Counted from the stretch's first letter, positions 17,355-26,743 are shown. The stretch: DNA of 44,831 bases from Acidobacteriota bacterium (GCA_002730735.1 PCAU01000003.1:118018-162848); one strand, 5' to 3'. Program-made: numbers and translations. Notes: generated from the sequence alone by a model not told the origin.

Positions 17355-18299
17355 TCAAACGAATAATGATGACACAGACGTCTCTTCGTGAATACTTTGT
17401 ATTGCTTTGCCCAATAATTTTGCCACCGAAAGAACGCGAAGCCTGTCGGATTTTGTATGAGCTTCACCCAACGGAATGGTGTTGGTTACAATCAACTCCT
17501 CCAGCGGTGATTGCTCGATCCTATCCAATGCAGGTCCAGAAAGAACGCCGTGTACTGCACATGCCAGAACTCTTCTAGCCCCAGCGTCAGCGAGCGCGTG
17601 AGCCGCATTGCAGAGTGTTCCTGCTGTATCGACGATATCATCCTGAATGATGCATACGCGGCCCCCAACCTGGCCAATAACATTCATCACCTCAGCCGTT
17701 CCATCGTCCGATCGCCGTTTATCAACAATTGCCAAATCAGCGCCGAGCCTCTTGGCATAGGCCCTAGCACGCTCAGCACCGCCAGCGTCTGGTGAGACTA
17801 GGGTCAACTCAGACTCGTCAAGAGTCGACAAGTATTCAATGATAATCGGCGCTGCGAACAGGTGGTCGACCGGAATATCAAAAAAGCCCTGAATTTGAGC
17901 CTTGTGCAGGTCCATCGTTAGAACGCGATTGGTACCGGCGGCGCCAAGCAGATTCGCAACAAGTTTGGCTGAAATAGGCACGCGCGGCTTGTCTTTCCTG
18001 TCCTGACGCGCATAGCCGTAGTACGGCATGACCGCCGTGATCCGCGAGGCTGACGAGCGGCGGAAAGCGTCGATCATTACGCATAGTTCAACTAGATGGT
18101 GGTCAACTGATTTACAAGTCGGCTGAACAACGAATACATCTGTGCCACGGATGTTCTCGTCGATTTGAAAAGAGACCTCGCTGTCAGGAAACCGCCGAAG
18201 CCTAGCTTGGCCCATAGGAATCCCCAAAACCTCGGCAATCTCCTGACCAAGCGCCGGATGCGCCGACCCCGAAAACAACTTAAGTTGTCCGCTACCCAT
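17355..18299 (-). CDS. prs: Ribose-phosphate pyrophosphokinase
   Basis: Makes PRPP from ribose 5-phosphate and ATP for nucleotide, His and Trp synthesis. The 314-aa sequence starts MGSGQLKLFSGSAHPALGQE. It has the RFPDSEVSFQIDENIRGTDV segment, MPYYGYARQDRKDKPRVPIS (ATP loop), DLHKAQIQGFFDIPVDHL (metal-binding signature), VSPDAGGAERARAYA and the PRPP loop DDIVDTAGT. It lies immediately downstream of tRNA-Gln (20 nt), so it probably shares a transcript with it. PRPP from this enzyme feeds purine synthesis, including PurH encoded in this window. Confidence 0.97.
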   Translation of the reverse strand: MGSGQLKLFSGSAHPALGQEIAEVLGIPMGQARLRRFPDSEVSFQIDENIRGTDVFVVQPTCKSVDHHLVELCVMIDAFRRSSASRITAVMPYYGYARQDRKDKPRVPISAKLVANLLGAAGTNRVLTMDLHKAQIQGFFDIPVDHLFAAPIIIEYLSTLDESELTLVSPDAGGAERARAYAKRLGADLAIVDKRRSDDGTAEVMNVIGQVGGRVCIIQDDIVDTAGTLCNAAHALADAGARRVLACAVHGVLSGPALDRIEQSPLEELIVTNTIPLGEAHTKSDRLRVLSVAKLLGKAIQSIHEETSVSSLFV

Positions 18300-18319
18300 G
18301 GTCCTCTACTAACACCACT

Positions 18320-18394
18320 TGGCTGGGGCGGAAGGATTCGAACCTTCGAATACGGGCTCCAAAGGCCCGCGCCTTACCGCTTGGCGACGCCCCA
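18320..18394 (-). tRNA. tRNA-Gln (anticodon TTG)
   Basis: Minus-strand cloverleaf of 75 nt: acceptor TGGGGCG pairing with CGCCCCA, D-arm GCCAAGCGGTAAGGC, anticodon stem CGGGC/GCCCG closing CTTTGGA (TTG), T-arm GAAGGTTCGAATCCTTC, discriminator G and an encoded CCA. It lies 20 nt before prs. The 282-nt gap on its other side (18395-18676) separates it from ispE and has no convincing ORF. Confidence 0.97.
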
Positions 18395-18545
18395 ATCTTC
18401 GTCACCAGTCGCTGAGGCGTCAACCGGCCTCGCCCCTAACGGACCCGCGGTAAAGCCGCCGAGCCGTAAGGACGACACACACCAACGAAAATGGCAAAGG
18501 CTAACACTCTAGGGCTGGCAAGAAAACACTGGCGCAAATCCCGAG

Positions 18546-18572
18546 TCTATACGATGGATCCGCCCCCTGCAA
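18546..18572 (-). promoter_or_regulatory. Possible promoter upstream of tRNA-Gln/prs
   Basis: On the minus strand a TATAGA (18546-18551) resembles a -10 box. A TTGCAG (18567-18572) lies 15 nt upstream; a TTGCTT at 18571-18576 gives a 19-nt spacer instead. Both spacings are off the optimum of 17. The site is about 150 nt before tRNA-Gln in the ispE-tRNA gap, where an independent promoter would be useful. Weak evidence. Confidence 0.25.
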
Positions 18573-18676
18573 GCAAGCACAAGAGAATGCTTTATGCCAT
18601 TCTAGCATCTGAATCCCCAACCCTCGAGCTGGAATCAACCATCTTCACACCCTGGTCCTAGAGTGTAGTCTCACAA

Positions 18677-19555
18677 TTAGGTTACGTCCCCACGAGTCAA
18701 TGTCCTCGTCAGAATGACACGCCATTCTCGGCGTCGTAGTGCCGCCGCAGCTGCTGCGGCATCACGTCTACGCGAAAACAGTCCGAACACGCAGGAACCG
18801 CTACCCGACATAGAGGGATGTGTAGCTCCCGCTCGTCGCAGTGCGGTCTTCATGCGCCGTATTTCAGGGTATTTGGCAAGCACGGCAGGCTCCAAATCGT
18901 TGACCAGCTTAGCCACTCTCGACAGGTCGGCCGCCCGCGGAGCAAGCGGTTCTCGCGATTCCACTGGTCGCTTACGCCGCGGTGCTAGATCAAACCAGCC
19001 GTAGGCTGCCGCTGTTGAAACACCGAAGTCGGGGATTAAGAGTACCGCCCAATGCTTGGGCAGATCGACGAGGGGAAACAGCTCGTCTCCAGCTCCCAGC
19101 CCAAGTGCAGTCCCCCCGAGGAGAAAGAAAGGAACATCGGCGCCAATCCTAGACGCAACGCGATGGCAAACCGAAACACTCAACTCATCAGGCCAGAGAG
19201 CCGCCAGCGCGCGGAGCATTGCGGCGGCATCACTACTGCCGCCACCCAGACCCGCTTCGAGAGGAATCCGTTTGTCGATTACGACCGAGAGATCGCGTGG
19301 CGTACCGTGGCCCACTATGCGGAAGGCCCGGACGGCGGCCTCCCACACTAGGTTGTCCCGGCCGATCGGCACAGACGGGTCATTACATCGAAGTTCGAAG
19401 GGACCAGGACGAACGGTGACTGTCAGACAATCTGCCAGTTCGATTGATTGATAGATCGTCCGTAACTCATGAAGTCCGTCGGCTCGACGTCCTATGACTC
19501 TTAGATCAAGGTTGAGTTTTGCGTGGGCTCGAGTTACGAACCGTTGACGTCTCAT
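18677..19555 (-). CDS. ispE: 4-diphosphocytidyl-2-C-methyl-D-erythritol kinase
   Basis: GHMP-family kinase for step 4 of the MEP pathway. The 292-aa protein has the N-terminal AHAKLNLDLRVIGRRADGLHEL segment, the GHMP ATP loop IPLEAGLGGGSSDAAAMLRAL, GADVPFFLLGGTALGLGAGD, and the C-terminal MSGSGSCVFGLFSRRRDA. Length is standard. It follows the LolB-like gene after 22 nt and would act between the IspD and IspF activities of the fused IspDF in this window. Confidence 0.95.
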   Translation of the reverse strand: MRRQRFVTRAHAKLNLDLRVIGRRADGLHELRTIYQSIELADCLTVTVRPGPFELRCNDPSVPIGRDNLVWEAAVRAFRIVGHGTPRDLSVVIDKRIPLEAGLGGGSSDAAAMLRALAALWPDELSVSVCHRVASRIGADVPFFLLGGTALGLGAGDELFPLVDLPKHWAVLLIPDFGVSTAAAYGWFDLAPRRKRPVESREPLAPRAADLSRVAKLVNDLEPAVLAKYPEIRRMKTALRRAGATHPSMSGSGSCVFGLFSRRRDAAAAAAALRRREWRVILTRTLTRGDVT

Positions 19556-19577
19556 GGAAAACCCAACTTGAATAAAT

Positions 19578-20426
19578 CTACTGGTCGGCCCCTTCGACCG
19601 ATGCCCGAAGTGGTCCTCGAGCGCGAAGTTCGTTCAGAGTCATCGGAACAGCATCGGGGGGGATGTCGAGCACAAAGGTTCCAGCGTCCAAGGTCGTATT
19701 AATTCTGACTTGTGACAGCAACACTGTGAGGTCCACCGCGCCCGACGCTGAGTTCAGGGAGGTCAGACGGACTTGAGCAGGTACTCGACCCGATAATTCA
19801 CTGTACTCGCTGAGCCAGCCAGAACGACGCACCGCAACAATTCGTCGAACATCCCCAACTAGCCGCAGATAAACAAAACTGCCGTCAGAAGTCTCAATCA
19901 TCCACCAATCTTGTCCATAGGACACACCGGTGCGGGCCTGCACCGTTTCCGGTAGGCAACCGCTAAGCACGTAACGAAGGTCATCTGGTGTCAAGGCAAT
20001 ACCGGTCAACGCATCAACGATATCAATTGCAGACTGTCCAACAAGAGCACGGGATTCCCGCGGCATCAACAACGCCGCACGCCCGGGTTGCGCAACGAAG
20101 ATAAACGCTGGTTGGCCAAACGGCGCCAGCCCTTCGAGACGGACAGCACCGGGCTCGGCCAGGCCCGCCAGCACCCGCCCACGTAGCCGACTGTCGCCCA
20201 CCCGTCCCGATAGTCTCAGTTCGGCTAATACAGTATTCAAATTGCAATACCGCGTGATCACTTCAGTGAATGCTTCTTCAAAATCCGGAAACGGTGAGCC
20301 TGGTCCTGAGGGTAAGGTTTGCCGATGCGAAGCACAGGCCCCGGTCCAGGAAGCCAGGAGGACAATTCCAAGCACCCGCAGTCGGCGAGTCGGGATTCTA
20401 ATCTCTTGAACAACCATGAAGGGCAT
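19578..20426 (-). CDS. Putative outer-membrane lipoprotein, LolB-like
   Basis: The 282-aa protein has a charged N-terminus, a hydrophobic segment (LRVLGIVLLASWTGA) and a cysteine at residue 31 followed by ASH, a plausible lipobox. The mature part is predicted beta-rich. The pattern LAELRLSGRVGDSRLRGRVLAG, VRLEGLAPFGQPAFIFVAQPG and LLMPRESRALVG, then VDALTGIALTPDDLRYVLSGC, resembles the LolA/LolB or DUF4292 fold that handles lipoproteins. It lies between a TPR gene and ispE. LolB genes commonly neighbour ispE and prs in Gram-negative bacteria, which supports the reading. The similarity is by pattern only and the exact family is uncertain. Confidence 0.6.
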   Translation of the reverse strand: MPFMVVQEIRIPTRRLRVLGIVLLASWTGACASHRQTLPSGPGSPFPDFEEAFTEVITRYCNLNTVLAELRLSGRVGDSRLRGRVLAGLAEPGAVRLEGLAPFGQPAFIFVAQPGRAALLMPRESRALVGQSAIDIVDALTGIALTPDDLRYVLSGCLPETVQARTGVSYGQDWWMIETSDGSFVYLRLVGDVRRIVAVRRSGWLSEYSELSGRVPAQVRLTSLNSASGAVDLTVLLSQVRINTTLDAGTFVLDIPPDAVPMTLNELRARGPLRASVEGADQ

Positions 20427-20443
20427 CCAGGCACCCGCGGGCG

Positions 20444-22435
20444 TCAGCGCTCAACGCGTTCCCTAGCATCCCTAATCTTACGTTCGACGGTCGGCAGGTC
20501 AATCGATTCAGCATCGCCCACAATTGCTCTCTCCCACGTTTCGATAGCTTCAGTGTAGCGGCCGCGTTTGAAAAGCAAATCGCCGAAGTGATCCTGAACG
20601 ACAGAATTCTGCCTCAATTGCTCACTGGCCTGGCGCAAATGGGTTTCCGCTAAATCCCATTTCTCAAGCTTGAAGTATGCCCATCCAAGGCTGTCGAGGT
20701 AGGCACCGTTATGAGGGTCAGATTCAAGCGCTCGTTGGATCAACTGGACCGATTCATGGAGGCGTTCGCCCCGATCAGCCAACATATAACCAAGATAGTT
20801 CAATGCCATGTGATTGGACGGATCCCGTTCGAGCGCGGCACGCAATGCAAGTTCAGCATCGATGTGCTGGGCTTGTTGCTCGAAAATCACCCCAAGCTGG
20901 AATGGAATCAACGAGTCCGCTGGGAATCTCCGTTCAGCATCTATTAGTGTCTCCACCGCATCTTGTACACGCCCGGTTTCAACCAACAGATTCGCCATGC
21001 CAATGTGTGCAACGGGTTCATCGGCATGGTCCAAGAGAGCGGTTTCCATTACAACTATGCCCTGATCGGTTTGGCCAGATAACACTAAGGCGTGGGCGTA
21101 CATCCCGTCGAGTTGGAGATTGCCGACATGACGCTCTCGTGCAACCGACAGACTCTTGACAGCATCGTGGACCCGTCGGCTCTCTAGATAGGCTTGCCCG
21201 AGATACACTTCTGGCGTGGGATCGCTTGGTGCTACGTCACGAGCCAGTTCGAACGCAGCAACCGCCGCACTGTCATCTCCTGACGCTTGATACGTAACAC
21301 CGCTCTCCAACAGAAGCATCGCTAACTCGTGCGGTGCCTGCCCGTTCTCTCGAAGACGCTTCACGAAAGATTCGACAGCATCGACCAACTCCACTTGCTG
21401 TCCCTGCTCTAAATACACCTGGACCAACGCATAGATACCGCGAGTGCCACTAGGCTCAAGCTCTATCACCCGCTGCGCTGCAGCTTCCGCGGCATCGAAG
21501 TTCTTCAACTGGCGCTCGACTTCAGACAACAGATAAAGCGTCAGTGCGTCTGTTGGCCTCACCTCAACGATCTTCTTGATTACGTCGCGCGCACCCTCTC
21601 GATCTCCGGCGTTGAGCAACGATACAGCCCAACGTCGTTTCAGCTCGGTATCGCTCGGACGCCTAGAGACCACCCGCTCATAGGTATCTGCGGCCTCACG
21701 CCAACGTCCGATAGACTCGTAGAGCTCGGCCAGAGCGTTCAGCATACGAACTGACCGAGGACGACTTCCTATGGCTTCTTCAAGGGTCTCTACAGCTTCA
21801 GCAAGGCGACCACCTTCAACATACGCGCGGACAAGAAGCAGCAACCCGTCAACAAATCCTGGGCGATCACGAACGAACGGCTCGAGCGTCACTATTGCCT
21901 TGTCAACGGCACCGGTCTCCACGTACAGCCTCGCCAGAATGAAAGTGATTCGCCCATCGAGTTCCCCTGCAACAACTGCCTGTTCCAAGTGTGTTAGCGC
22001 CCGCCCTCGATATACTTCAGCCTCTGACGAGCTTCGGCCATCACGTTGTTCGTGCGTTTGTTCTGAGAGTGTGGCGAAAATGAGTCCTAACACGCGGTGT
22101 GCCTCGCCGTATTCAGCGTCCAAGGTAAGGGCACGTTCCGCTACCCTAATGGCATCTGTCGTCTGCCCAATCTGGGCATACAGAGCCGCCTGAGCTGCTG
22201 GAATGGCAGCCGCGCCTGGATCCAATTCCGAAGCACGACTCAATAAGTCAATTGCATGAACTACATCGCCAGAATCTTCTAGACGAAGCGACTGAATAAA
22301 AAGCTCGTAGGACTGAGCCCGGTCTTCGTACTCCTGCAACGGTTCCGACGAATTACCCGGTAGTTGACCTGCCGCACCAGTAGCAGCCACGCTGAACACG
22401 ATAATGGCCACGCCACCCACCAAGCGGATATCCAT
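20444..22435 (-). CDS. Secreted tetratricopeptide-repeat protein
   Basis: The 663-aa protein begins with a signal peptide (MDIRLVGGVAIIVFSVAATGAAG), so it is exported. The rest is a continuous array of TPR-like units of about 34 residues, for example HAIDLLSRASELDPGAAAIP, YGEAHRVLGLIFATL, RWREAADTYERVVSRRPSD and EKWDLAETHLRQASEQL. The C-terminal units contain ALNYLGYMLADRG and LDSLGWAYFKL, wording common in TPR proteins adjacent to LolB-like lipoprotein genes. It starts the long minus-strand block, 18 nt ahead of the lipoprotein gene, so the two likely work together at the envelope, perhaps in outer-membrane assembly. Specific partners are unknown. Confidence 0.85.
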   Translation of the reverse strand: MDIRLVGGVAIIVFSVAATGAAGQLPGNSSEPLQEYEDRAQSYELFIQSLRLEDSGDVVHAIDLLSRASELDPGAAAIPAAQAALYAQIGQTTDAIRVAERALTLDAEYGEAHRVLGLIFATLSEQTHEQRDGRSSSEAEVYRGRALTHLEQAVVAGELDGRITFILARLYVETGAVDKAIVTLEPFVRDRPGFVDGLLLLVRAYVEGGRLAEAVETLEEAIGSRPRSVRMLNALAELYESIGRWREAADTYERVVSRRPSDTELKRRWAVSLLNAGDREGARDVIKKIVEVRPTDALTLYLLSEVERQLKNFDAAEAAAQRVIELEPSGTRGIYALVQVYLEQGQQVELVDAVESFVKRLRENGQAPHELAMLLLESGVTYQASGDDSAAVAAFELARDVAPSDPTPEVYLGQAYLESRRVHDAVKSLSVARERHVGNLQLDGMYAHALVLSGQTDQGIVVMETALLDHADEPVAHIGMANLLVETGRVQDAVETLIDAERRFPADSLIPFQLGVIFEQQAQHIDAELALRAALERDPSNHMALNYLGYMLADRGERLHESVQLIQRALESDPHNGAYLDSLGWAYFKLEKWDLAETHLRQASEQLRQNSVVQDHFGDLLFKRGRYTEAIETWERAIVGDAESIDLPTVERKIRDARERVER

Positions 22436-22511
22436 AATTCAGTGCGATTGTTCCACACGGCCAGTAAGCCAGCAAGCTTGCCGGTGATTCACAAGGTGAC
22501 CCGAAGGCTTC

Positions 22512-22520
22512 TGGTATAGT
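22512..22520 (+). promoter_or_regulatory. Extended -10 promoter for the UPF0434 gene
   Basis: TGGTATAGT matches the extended -10 pattern TGnTATAAT with one mismatch in the hexamer. No good -35 lies at 17 nt; a TTCACA occurs at a 21-nt spacing. Predicted transcription would start near 22527, leaving a leader of about 30 nt with an AGGAGA ribosome-binding site before the GTG at 22557. It lies in the 121-nt divergent gap between the TPR gene and this small gene. Confidence 0.5.
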
Positions 22521-22556
22521 TCGGTTAAAGAAGCCATCTTTTTCAGGAGATATACC

Positions 22557-22727
22557 GTGGCGGTCGACCCTGAATTACTCGAAATTCTTGCTTGTCCGAG
22601 TTGTAAAACACCTGTCGAGCCAGTAAAAGAGGGCGCGGGCCTTAAATGCCTACAGTGCAGTCGAGTCTACCCAGTCAGGGATGATATCCCGATCATGCTC
22701 GTTGATGAGGCGACCATTGAAGATTAA
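22557..22727 (+). CDS. Small zinc-ribbon protein, UPF0434/YcaR (Trm112-like) family
   Basis: A 56-aa ORF starting with GTG and preceded at 7 nt by AGGAGA. It begins MAVDPELLEILACPSCKTPV and contains KCLQCSRVYPVRDDIPIMLV, with two C-x2-C pairs (C13/C16 and C31/C34) and the YPVRDDIPIML signature of the UPF0434 family. In Gram-negative bacteria this family often sits beside lpxK or kdsB in the LPS locus. Here it precedes an O-antigen-ligase-like gene and a heptose kinase gene, which suits an envelope-linked role. Biochemical function is not established. The Trm112 relation suggests a small partner protein for another enzyme. Confidence 0.85.
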   Translation: MAVDPELLEILACPSCKTPVEPVKEGAGLKCLQCSRVYPVRDDIPIMLVDEATIED

Positions 22728-22812
22728 AGGATGTCGGATAAACAGTTGTGCTAGATAACAGGACCTCCGTTAACCTCGCCGGGACCACGGACACCCTGCT
22801 GAATTGACGTTT

Positions 22813-24000
22813 ATGTCCCTCAACCCAGAAACGACACTTCCCCGCCTTGAGCGTGCAGCATTTATTGCACTCGCCACGTTTGTCGCAGCACTGCAGATAT
22901 CGATTGCCCTAGCCAATATTCTATTAACCGTTACCGGCGTGCTGTGGTTAGCATTGCTGATCAAGAAACAGGAGCGGGTCACGGTGCCACAGTGGTTTTG
23001 GTTTCTCCTGGCCTACGCCGCTCTGACGTTGATGTCTTCCGTGACATCGTTGGTACCGATCACCAGCGTTATCGACTCCAAGCAACTACTGCTGTTCTTA
23101 ATCGTTCCGGGTGTTTATCGTCTCGCACGAGGCCAGAGAGCTCTCACGATCGCAACCGTGATCATTTCGGTAGGCGCGGCCAGCGCGATTATCGGGATCG
23201 CACAATATGGCATTTTTGAGTACGACAACCTTGGACGCCGACCACAGGGATCATTGACCCACTACATGACCTATTCGGGCTTGTTGATGTTAGTGTCGGG
23301 GATGGCGGCGGCGCGACTACTCTTCCATGGACGCGACCGAACTTGGCCAGCCTTGGTCATGCCGGCCTTGCTCGTCGCACTTGCTCTCACTTTCACGCGA
23401 AGCGCCATGGTAGGCACCTGTGTTGGAATTGGATTGTTGTTCGTACTCAAAGACCTCCGGTTACTGTTACTGGCGCCGATCGTCGCCGGCCTTTTCATAG
23501 TCGCGGCCCCAGAACAGATAACTGCCCGCCTATACTCGACCTTCGATCCACAGAATGAGACCGTGCGAGATCGGATCGCAATGATGCGGACTGGCGTTCG
23601 CCTAGTACGCGACTACCCACTGATGGGTGTCGGTCCAGATATGGTGGAAGGTGTCTATGCCGACTACCGAGACCCGGCAGCCATACAGGAATCAAATCCT
23701 CACTTACACAACGTCCCGATTCAAATCGCAGCCGAGCGAGGCCTCCCTGCACTTCTGGTGTGGATCGCACTGATTGTGGCGGTAACACGAAGCCTAGTCC
23801 ACCAGCTGCGAACCGGCTCTTACCGGTCCCTACCAGCCGGGGGCCTGGCAGCCGTTGGCAGCATGCTTGCCGCTGGCATGTTCGAATACAACTTTGGCGA
23901 CTCTGAATTTCTGATGCTGTGGCTCGTATTGGTCACTCTGCCGTTTGCCGCGGAGGCAGAGCCCATCACTAGCGACCAGCCAACTACAGAACCGGCGTGA
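22813..24000 (+). CDS. O-antigen ligase/polymerase-like membrane protein
   Basis: The 395-aa product is highly hydrophobic, with about 10-12 likely membrane spans. The Wzy_C/WaaL-type region follows a large extracytoplasmic loop (residues about 230-290): RTGVRLVRDYPLMGVGPDMV, then SNPHLHNVPIQIAAERG and LPALLVWIALIVAV, where the HLHN...ERG pattern is the family hallmark. The frame is open to a TTG at 22804, but ATG 22813 is preferred; neither has a clear ribosome-binding site. It lies 85 nt after the UPF0434 gene, and its TGA overlaps the GTG of the heptose kinase gene by 4 nt. Whether it ligates O-antigen to lipid A-core or polymerises repeat units cannot be told. Confidence 0.85.
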   Translation: MSLNPETTLPRLERAAFIALATFVAALQISIALANILLTVTGVLWLALLIKKQERVTVPQWFWFLLAYAALTLMSSVTSLVPITSVIDSKQLLLFLIVPGVYRLARGQRALTIATVIISVGAASAIIGIAQYGIFEYDNLGRRPQGSLTHYMTYSGLLMLVSGMAAARLLFHGRDRTWPALVMPALLVALALTFTRSAMVGTCVGIGLLFVLKDLRLLLLAPIVAGLFIVAAPEQITARLYSTFDPQNETVRDRIAMMRTGVRLVRDYPLMGVGPDMVEGVYADYRDPAAIQESNPHLHNVPIQIAAERGLPALLVWIALIVAVTRSLVHQLRTGSYRSLPAGGLAAVGSMLAAGMFEYNFGDSEFLMLWLVLVTLPFAAEAEPITSDQPTTEPA

Positions 24001-25004
24001 CCGATCTATCGCCTACCCGCGCACGTGCTATTGTCGAGCGGTTTGAGCCACTGACCGTCCTCGTCGTGGGCGATGTAATGATCGACCATTTCTTAATTGG
24101 TCAAGTTGAGCGCATCTCTCCCGAGGCGCCGATACCGGTGATGGCATTTGACCACGAGGAGTACCGGGTCGGTGGAGCGGCTAACGTTGCAAATAATGTC
24201 AGGTCACTAGGTGGCCGTGTATCGCTCGTTGGCGCCATCGGCGAAGACGAACCTGGTCAGCGGCTATTGTCCGAGCTTCGTTCCACTGCCATCGATGCCA
24301 CAGGTATCATCGTTGCTTCCGATCGTCCAACCACCCGGAAGCTGCGTATCGTAGCCAGTCGAAATAAGCAGGTTGCGCGAATTGATTTCGAAACCGAGAG
24401 AGCACTGGCACCCAAATACGCTCAGGAGCTGCTCGCCCATCAGTCCGAAGCTACCGCGAAGGCCGACATCATAGTTGTGTCCGATTACCTAAAGGGCGTC
24501 ATAACCTCGGAACTCATGACACAGGCACTGTCGGCGAGCCGTGCGCGAGGGGTTCCCATCCTGGTCGACCCGAAAATACCCCACCTCGACTTCTACACCG
24601 GATGCACACTATTGACACCGAATCATCACGAGGCTTCGACTGCAACTAACTCTGTCATTCACACCGACACGGAGGCACAACAGGCTGCACGTAGCCTTCG
24701 GTCAAGATTGGGATGTGAGAGCGTACTCATAACACGCGGCGAACATGGACTGTGGCTGTTGGACGGCTCTGGCAGTGCCGCGGAGCCACGAGAAAAAGCT
24801 TTGCCGGCCGTAGCACGCGAAGTTTCAGACGTCACCGGTGCAGGTGATACGGTAATCGCTACACTGGCGCTCGGACTTGCAGCTGGTGCAACGCTGACCG
24901 AGGCTGCACAACTGGCCAACCAGGCCGCCGGTCTCGCCGTGGCCAAGTTCGGTCCAGCAACCGTGTCGGCTGAAGAACTTCTTGAGGCATGCACAAATCA
25001 ATAA
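23997..25004 (+). CDS. rfaE1: D-glycero-beta-D-manno-heptose-7-phosphate kinase (RfaE1/HldE kinase domain, PfkB family)
   Basis: Phosphorylates heptose 7-phosphate at C1 in ADP-heptose synthesis for LPS core. The 335-aa PfkB-fold protein has TVLVVGDVMIDHFLIGQVERI, SPEAPIPVMAFDHEEYRVGG and AANVANNVRSLGGRVSLVGAI near the N-terminus. VDPKIPHLDFYTGCTLLTPN lies mid-protein, and the catalytic DVTGAGDTVIATLALGLAAG near residues 280-300. No cytidylyltransferase domain follows, so this is the kinase-only (HldA/RfaE1) form. The GTG start overlaps the ligase-like gene. Its pathway partner gmhA is encoded at 36363-36959. The gene ends 53 nt before the convergent purH stop. Confidence 0.92.
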   Translation: MTDLSPTRARAIVERFEPLTVLVVGDVMIDHFLIGQVERISPEAPIPVMAFDHEEYRVGGAANVANNVRSLGGRVSLVGAIGEDEPGQRLLSELRSTAIDATGIIVASDRPTTRKLRIVASRNKQVARIDFETERALAPKYAQELLAHQSEATAKADIIVVSDYLKGVITSELMTQALSASRARGVPILVDPKIPHLDFYTGCTLLTPNHHEASTATNSVIHTDTEAQQAARSLRSRLGCESVLITRGEHGLWLLDGSGSAAEPREKALPAVAREVSDVTGAGDTVIATLALGLAAGATLTEAAQLANQAAGLAVAKFGPATVSAEELLEACTNQ

Positions 25005-25057
25005 TTTCTGACATTTCGGTCAAGCCATTCCAACCATTACTAGCAACCAATTCGGAT

Positions 25058-26656
25058 TCAGTGCCAGAAATGACGCCGGCCAGTCATCACCATCGCGATG
25101 TCATGTTCGTCCGCAGCCGCAACGACTTCAGCATCCCGCTTTGATCCGCCGGGTTGCACCACTGCCGTGGCACCAGCCTTAGCGATTGCATCAAGACCAT
25201 CCCTGAATGGAAAGAAACCATCCGACGCGACGACTGTGCCTCCGAGCTTCTCGCCAGCCTTAAGAACCGCCATGTTTACAGCATCGACTCGGCTCATCTG
25301 ACCCGCACCGAGTGAAACAGTCCGGTCACCGCGTGCAAAAATGACGGCGTTCGACTTTGCGTGGGCGCAGACCCTCCAAGCAAATCGCAGCGCACGCCAC
25401 TCGTCATCGGAAGGGACCCGCTTGGTAACAACGCGGAGCAACGGCTTGGAAACACCATCGTTCCAGGGTTGAGCCGCTTCATCAACGACATCTCGACATT
25501 GCAAGAGCCAACCACCAAGGATCGACCTGACATCCCTTCGTCCAACACGGCCCTCCCGAACGGAGGAAAGGTCAACCACAAGGACACGCATCGCTTGTTT
25601 TTTAGATAGAATCCCGACCGCTTCACTGTCTACACTAGGTGCCACAACGCCTTCAATAAACGTCGAGGTGATGGCCGTAGCAGTTGCGACGTCTATCGGC
25701 CTGTTCAAACCGACAATCCCACCAAACGCCGAAAGCGGGTCGGTCTCACGTGCCGCAATGTATGCCTCAACAATCGAGGCAGCCGTGGCAACGCCACACG
25801 GGGTGGTGTGCTTCAGAACAGCCGCCGCAGGTTCCTCGAACTCGAGCACAAGCCGTGTGGCAGCATCGAGGTCAAGGAGGTTCGTAAAGGACAACTCCTT
25901 CCCTTGTAGCACCTGTGCGCCACTGAGACCCACCTCGTCCTGCTCGCTGTACCAAGCAGCCTCTTGATGCGGATTCTCGCCATACCGTAACGCCTTGAGC
26001 TTAGAGAGCGATACTGTCAGAGACGACGGCACCGTTAATTCTGGTTTCGATGCCTCACGCTCAAAGCCCGATTGAGAAACCCGAACACGCTCCAAAGTGT
26101 CAGAAATTGTCCGATCGTATTCTGCCGTGTGGTGGAAGGCCTTCTGTGCAAGACCGAATCTGAAATCCGAACTCGGCCCTCCCGGCTGACTAAGCTCACG
26201 AATTGCCGAATCGTAATCGTTTGGATCAATCAGGATCAGCACATCACGGAAGTTCTTCGCAGCAGCCCGCACCAACGTCGGCCCACCAATGTCGATCTCT
26301 TCGATGAGATGGTCAAATGGGGTGCTCGCACTCTTGGCAGCATTAGCAAAGGGATACAGATTCACAACCACAACATCAATCGTTTCGATGGCATGCCGTC
26401 TTAACACCTCCAGGTCATCCTCCCGGTCGCGACGTGCGAGGATCCCAGCATGCACAGCGGGATGTAACGTCTTCACCCGTCCGTCCATCATCTCGGGTAA
26501 CCCAGTTACGGTCCCAACAGATGTGAAGGATAGACCTGCATCGCGCAGCGCTTGGCCAGTACCACCCGTCGAAACGAGCTCGAACCCCAGAGCAAGAAGG
26601 CTACGGGCCAAAGTCACAACACCAGTTTTGTCCGACACACTCAGGAGTGCCCGCAT
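25058..26656 (-). CDS. purH: Bifunctional AICAR formyltransferase/IMP cyclohydrolase
   Basis: Performs the last two steps of de novo IMP synthesis. The 532-aa product starts [20 protein letters not shown]. Residues 1 to about 190 form the MGS-like cyclohydrolase domain ([59 protein letters not shown]). The rest is the transformylase, with [46 protein letters not shown] and [20 protein letters not shown], ending GRRHFWH. The frame is open 10 codons further, but a GAAAGGG ribosome-binding site precedes the ATG at 26656. It is monocistronic here and divergent from the cspA promoter region. Confidence 0.96.
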   Translation of the reverse strand: MRALLSVSDKTGVVTLARSLLALGFELVSTGGTGQALRDAGLSFTSVGTVTGLPEMMDGRVKTLHPAVHAGILARRDREDDLEVLRRHAIETIDVVVVNLYPFANAAKSASTPFDHLIEEIDIGGPTLVRAAAKNFRDVLILIDPNDYDSAIRELSQPGGPSSDFRFGLAQKAFHHTAEYDRTISDTLERVRVSQSGFEREASKPELTVPSSLTVSLSKLKALRYGENPHQEAAWYSEQDEVGLSGAQVLQGKELSFTNLLDLDAATRLVLEFEEPAAAVLKHTTPCGVATAASIVEAYIAARETDPLSAFGGIVGLNRPIDVATATAITSTFIEGVVAPSVDSEAVGILSKKQAMRVLVVDLSSVREGRVGRRDVRSILGGWLLQCRDVVDEAAQPWNDGVSKPLLRVVTKRVPSDDEWRALRFAWRVCAHAKSNAVIFARGDRTVSLGAGQMSRVDAVNMAVLKAGEKLGGTVVASDGFFPFRDGLDAIAKAGATAVVQPGGSKRDAEVVAAADEHDIAMVMTGRRHFWH

Positions 26657-26679
26657 CGAAGAACCCTTTCTTGGTTGTT

Positions 26680-26708
26680 TTGACAAAGGATGGACCCGTG
26701 ACTAGCAT
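26680..26708 (+). promoter_or_regulatory. Sigma70-type promoter in the purH-cspA gap
   Basis: A perfect -35 TTGACA (26680-26685) is followed after exactly 17 nt by TAGCAT (26703-26708), which matches TATAAT at four of six positions. It points towards cspA, with a predicted start near 26715. It is the best promoter-like sequence noticed in the window and lies directly upstream of an intrinsic terminator. Confidence 0.6.
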
Positions 26709-26743
26709 TGCCGTGGCGTCGGTTCGGGCGGCGCCGTCTCACG

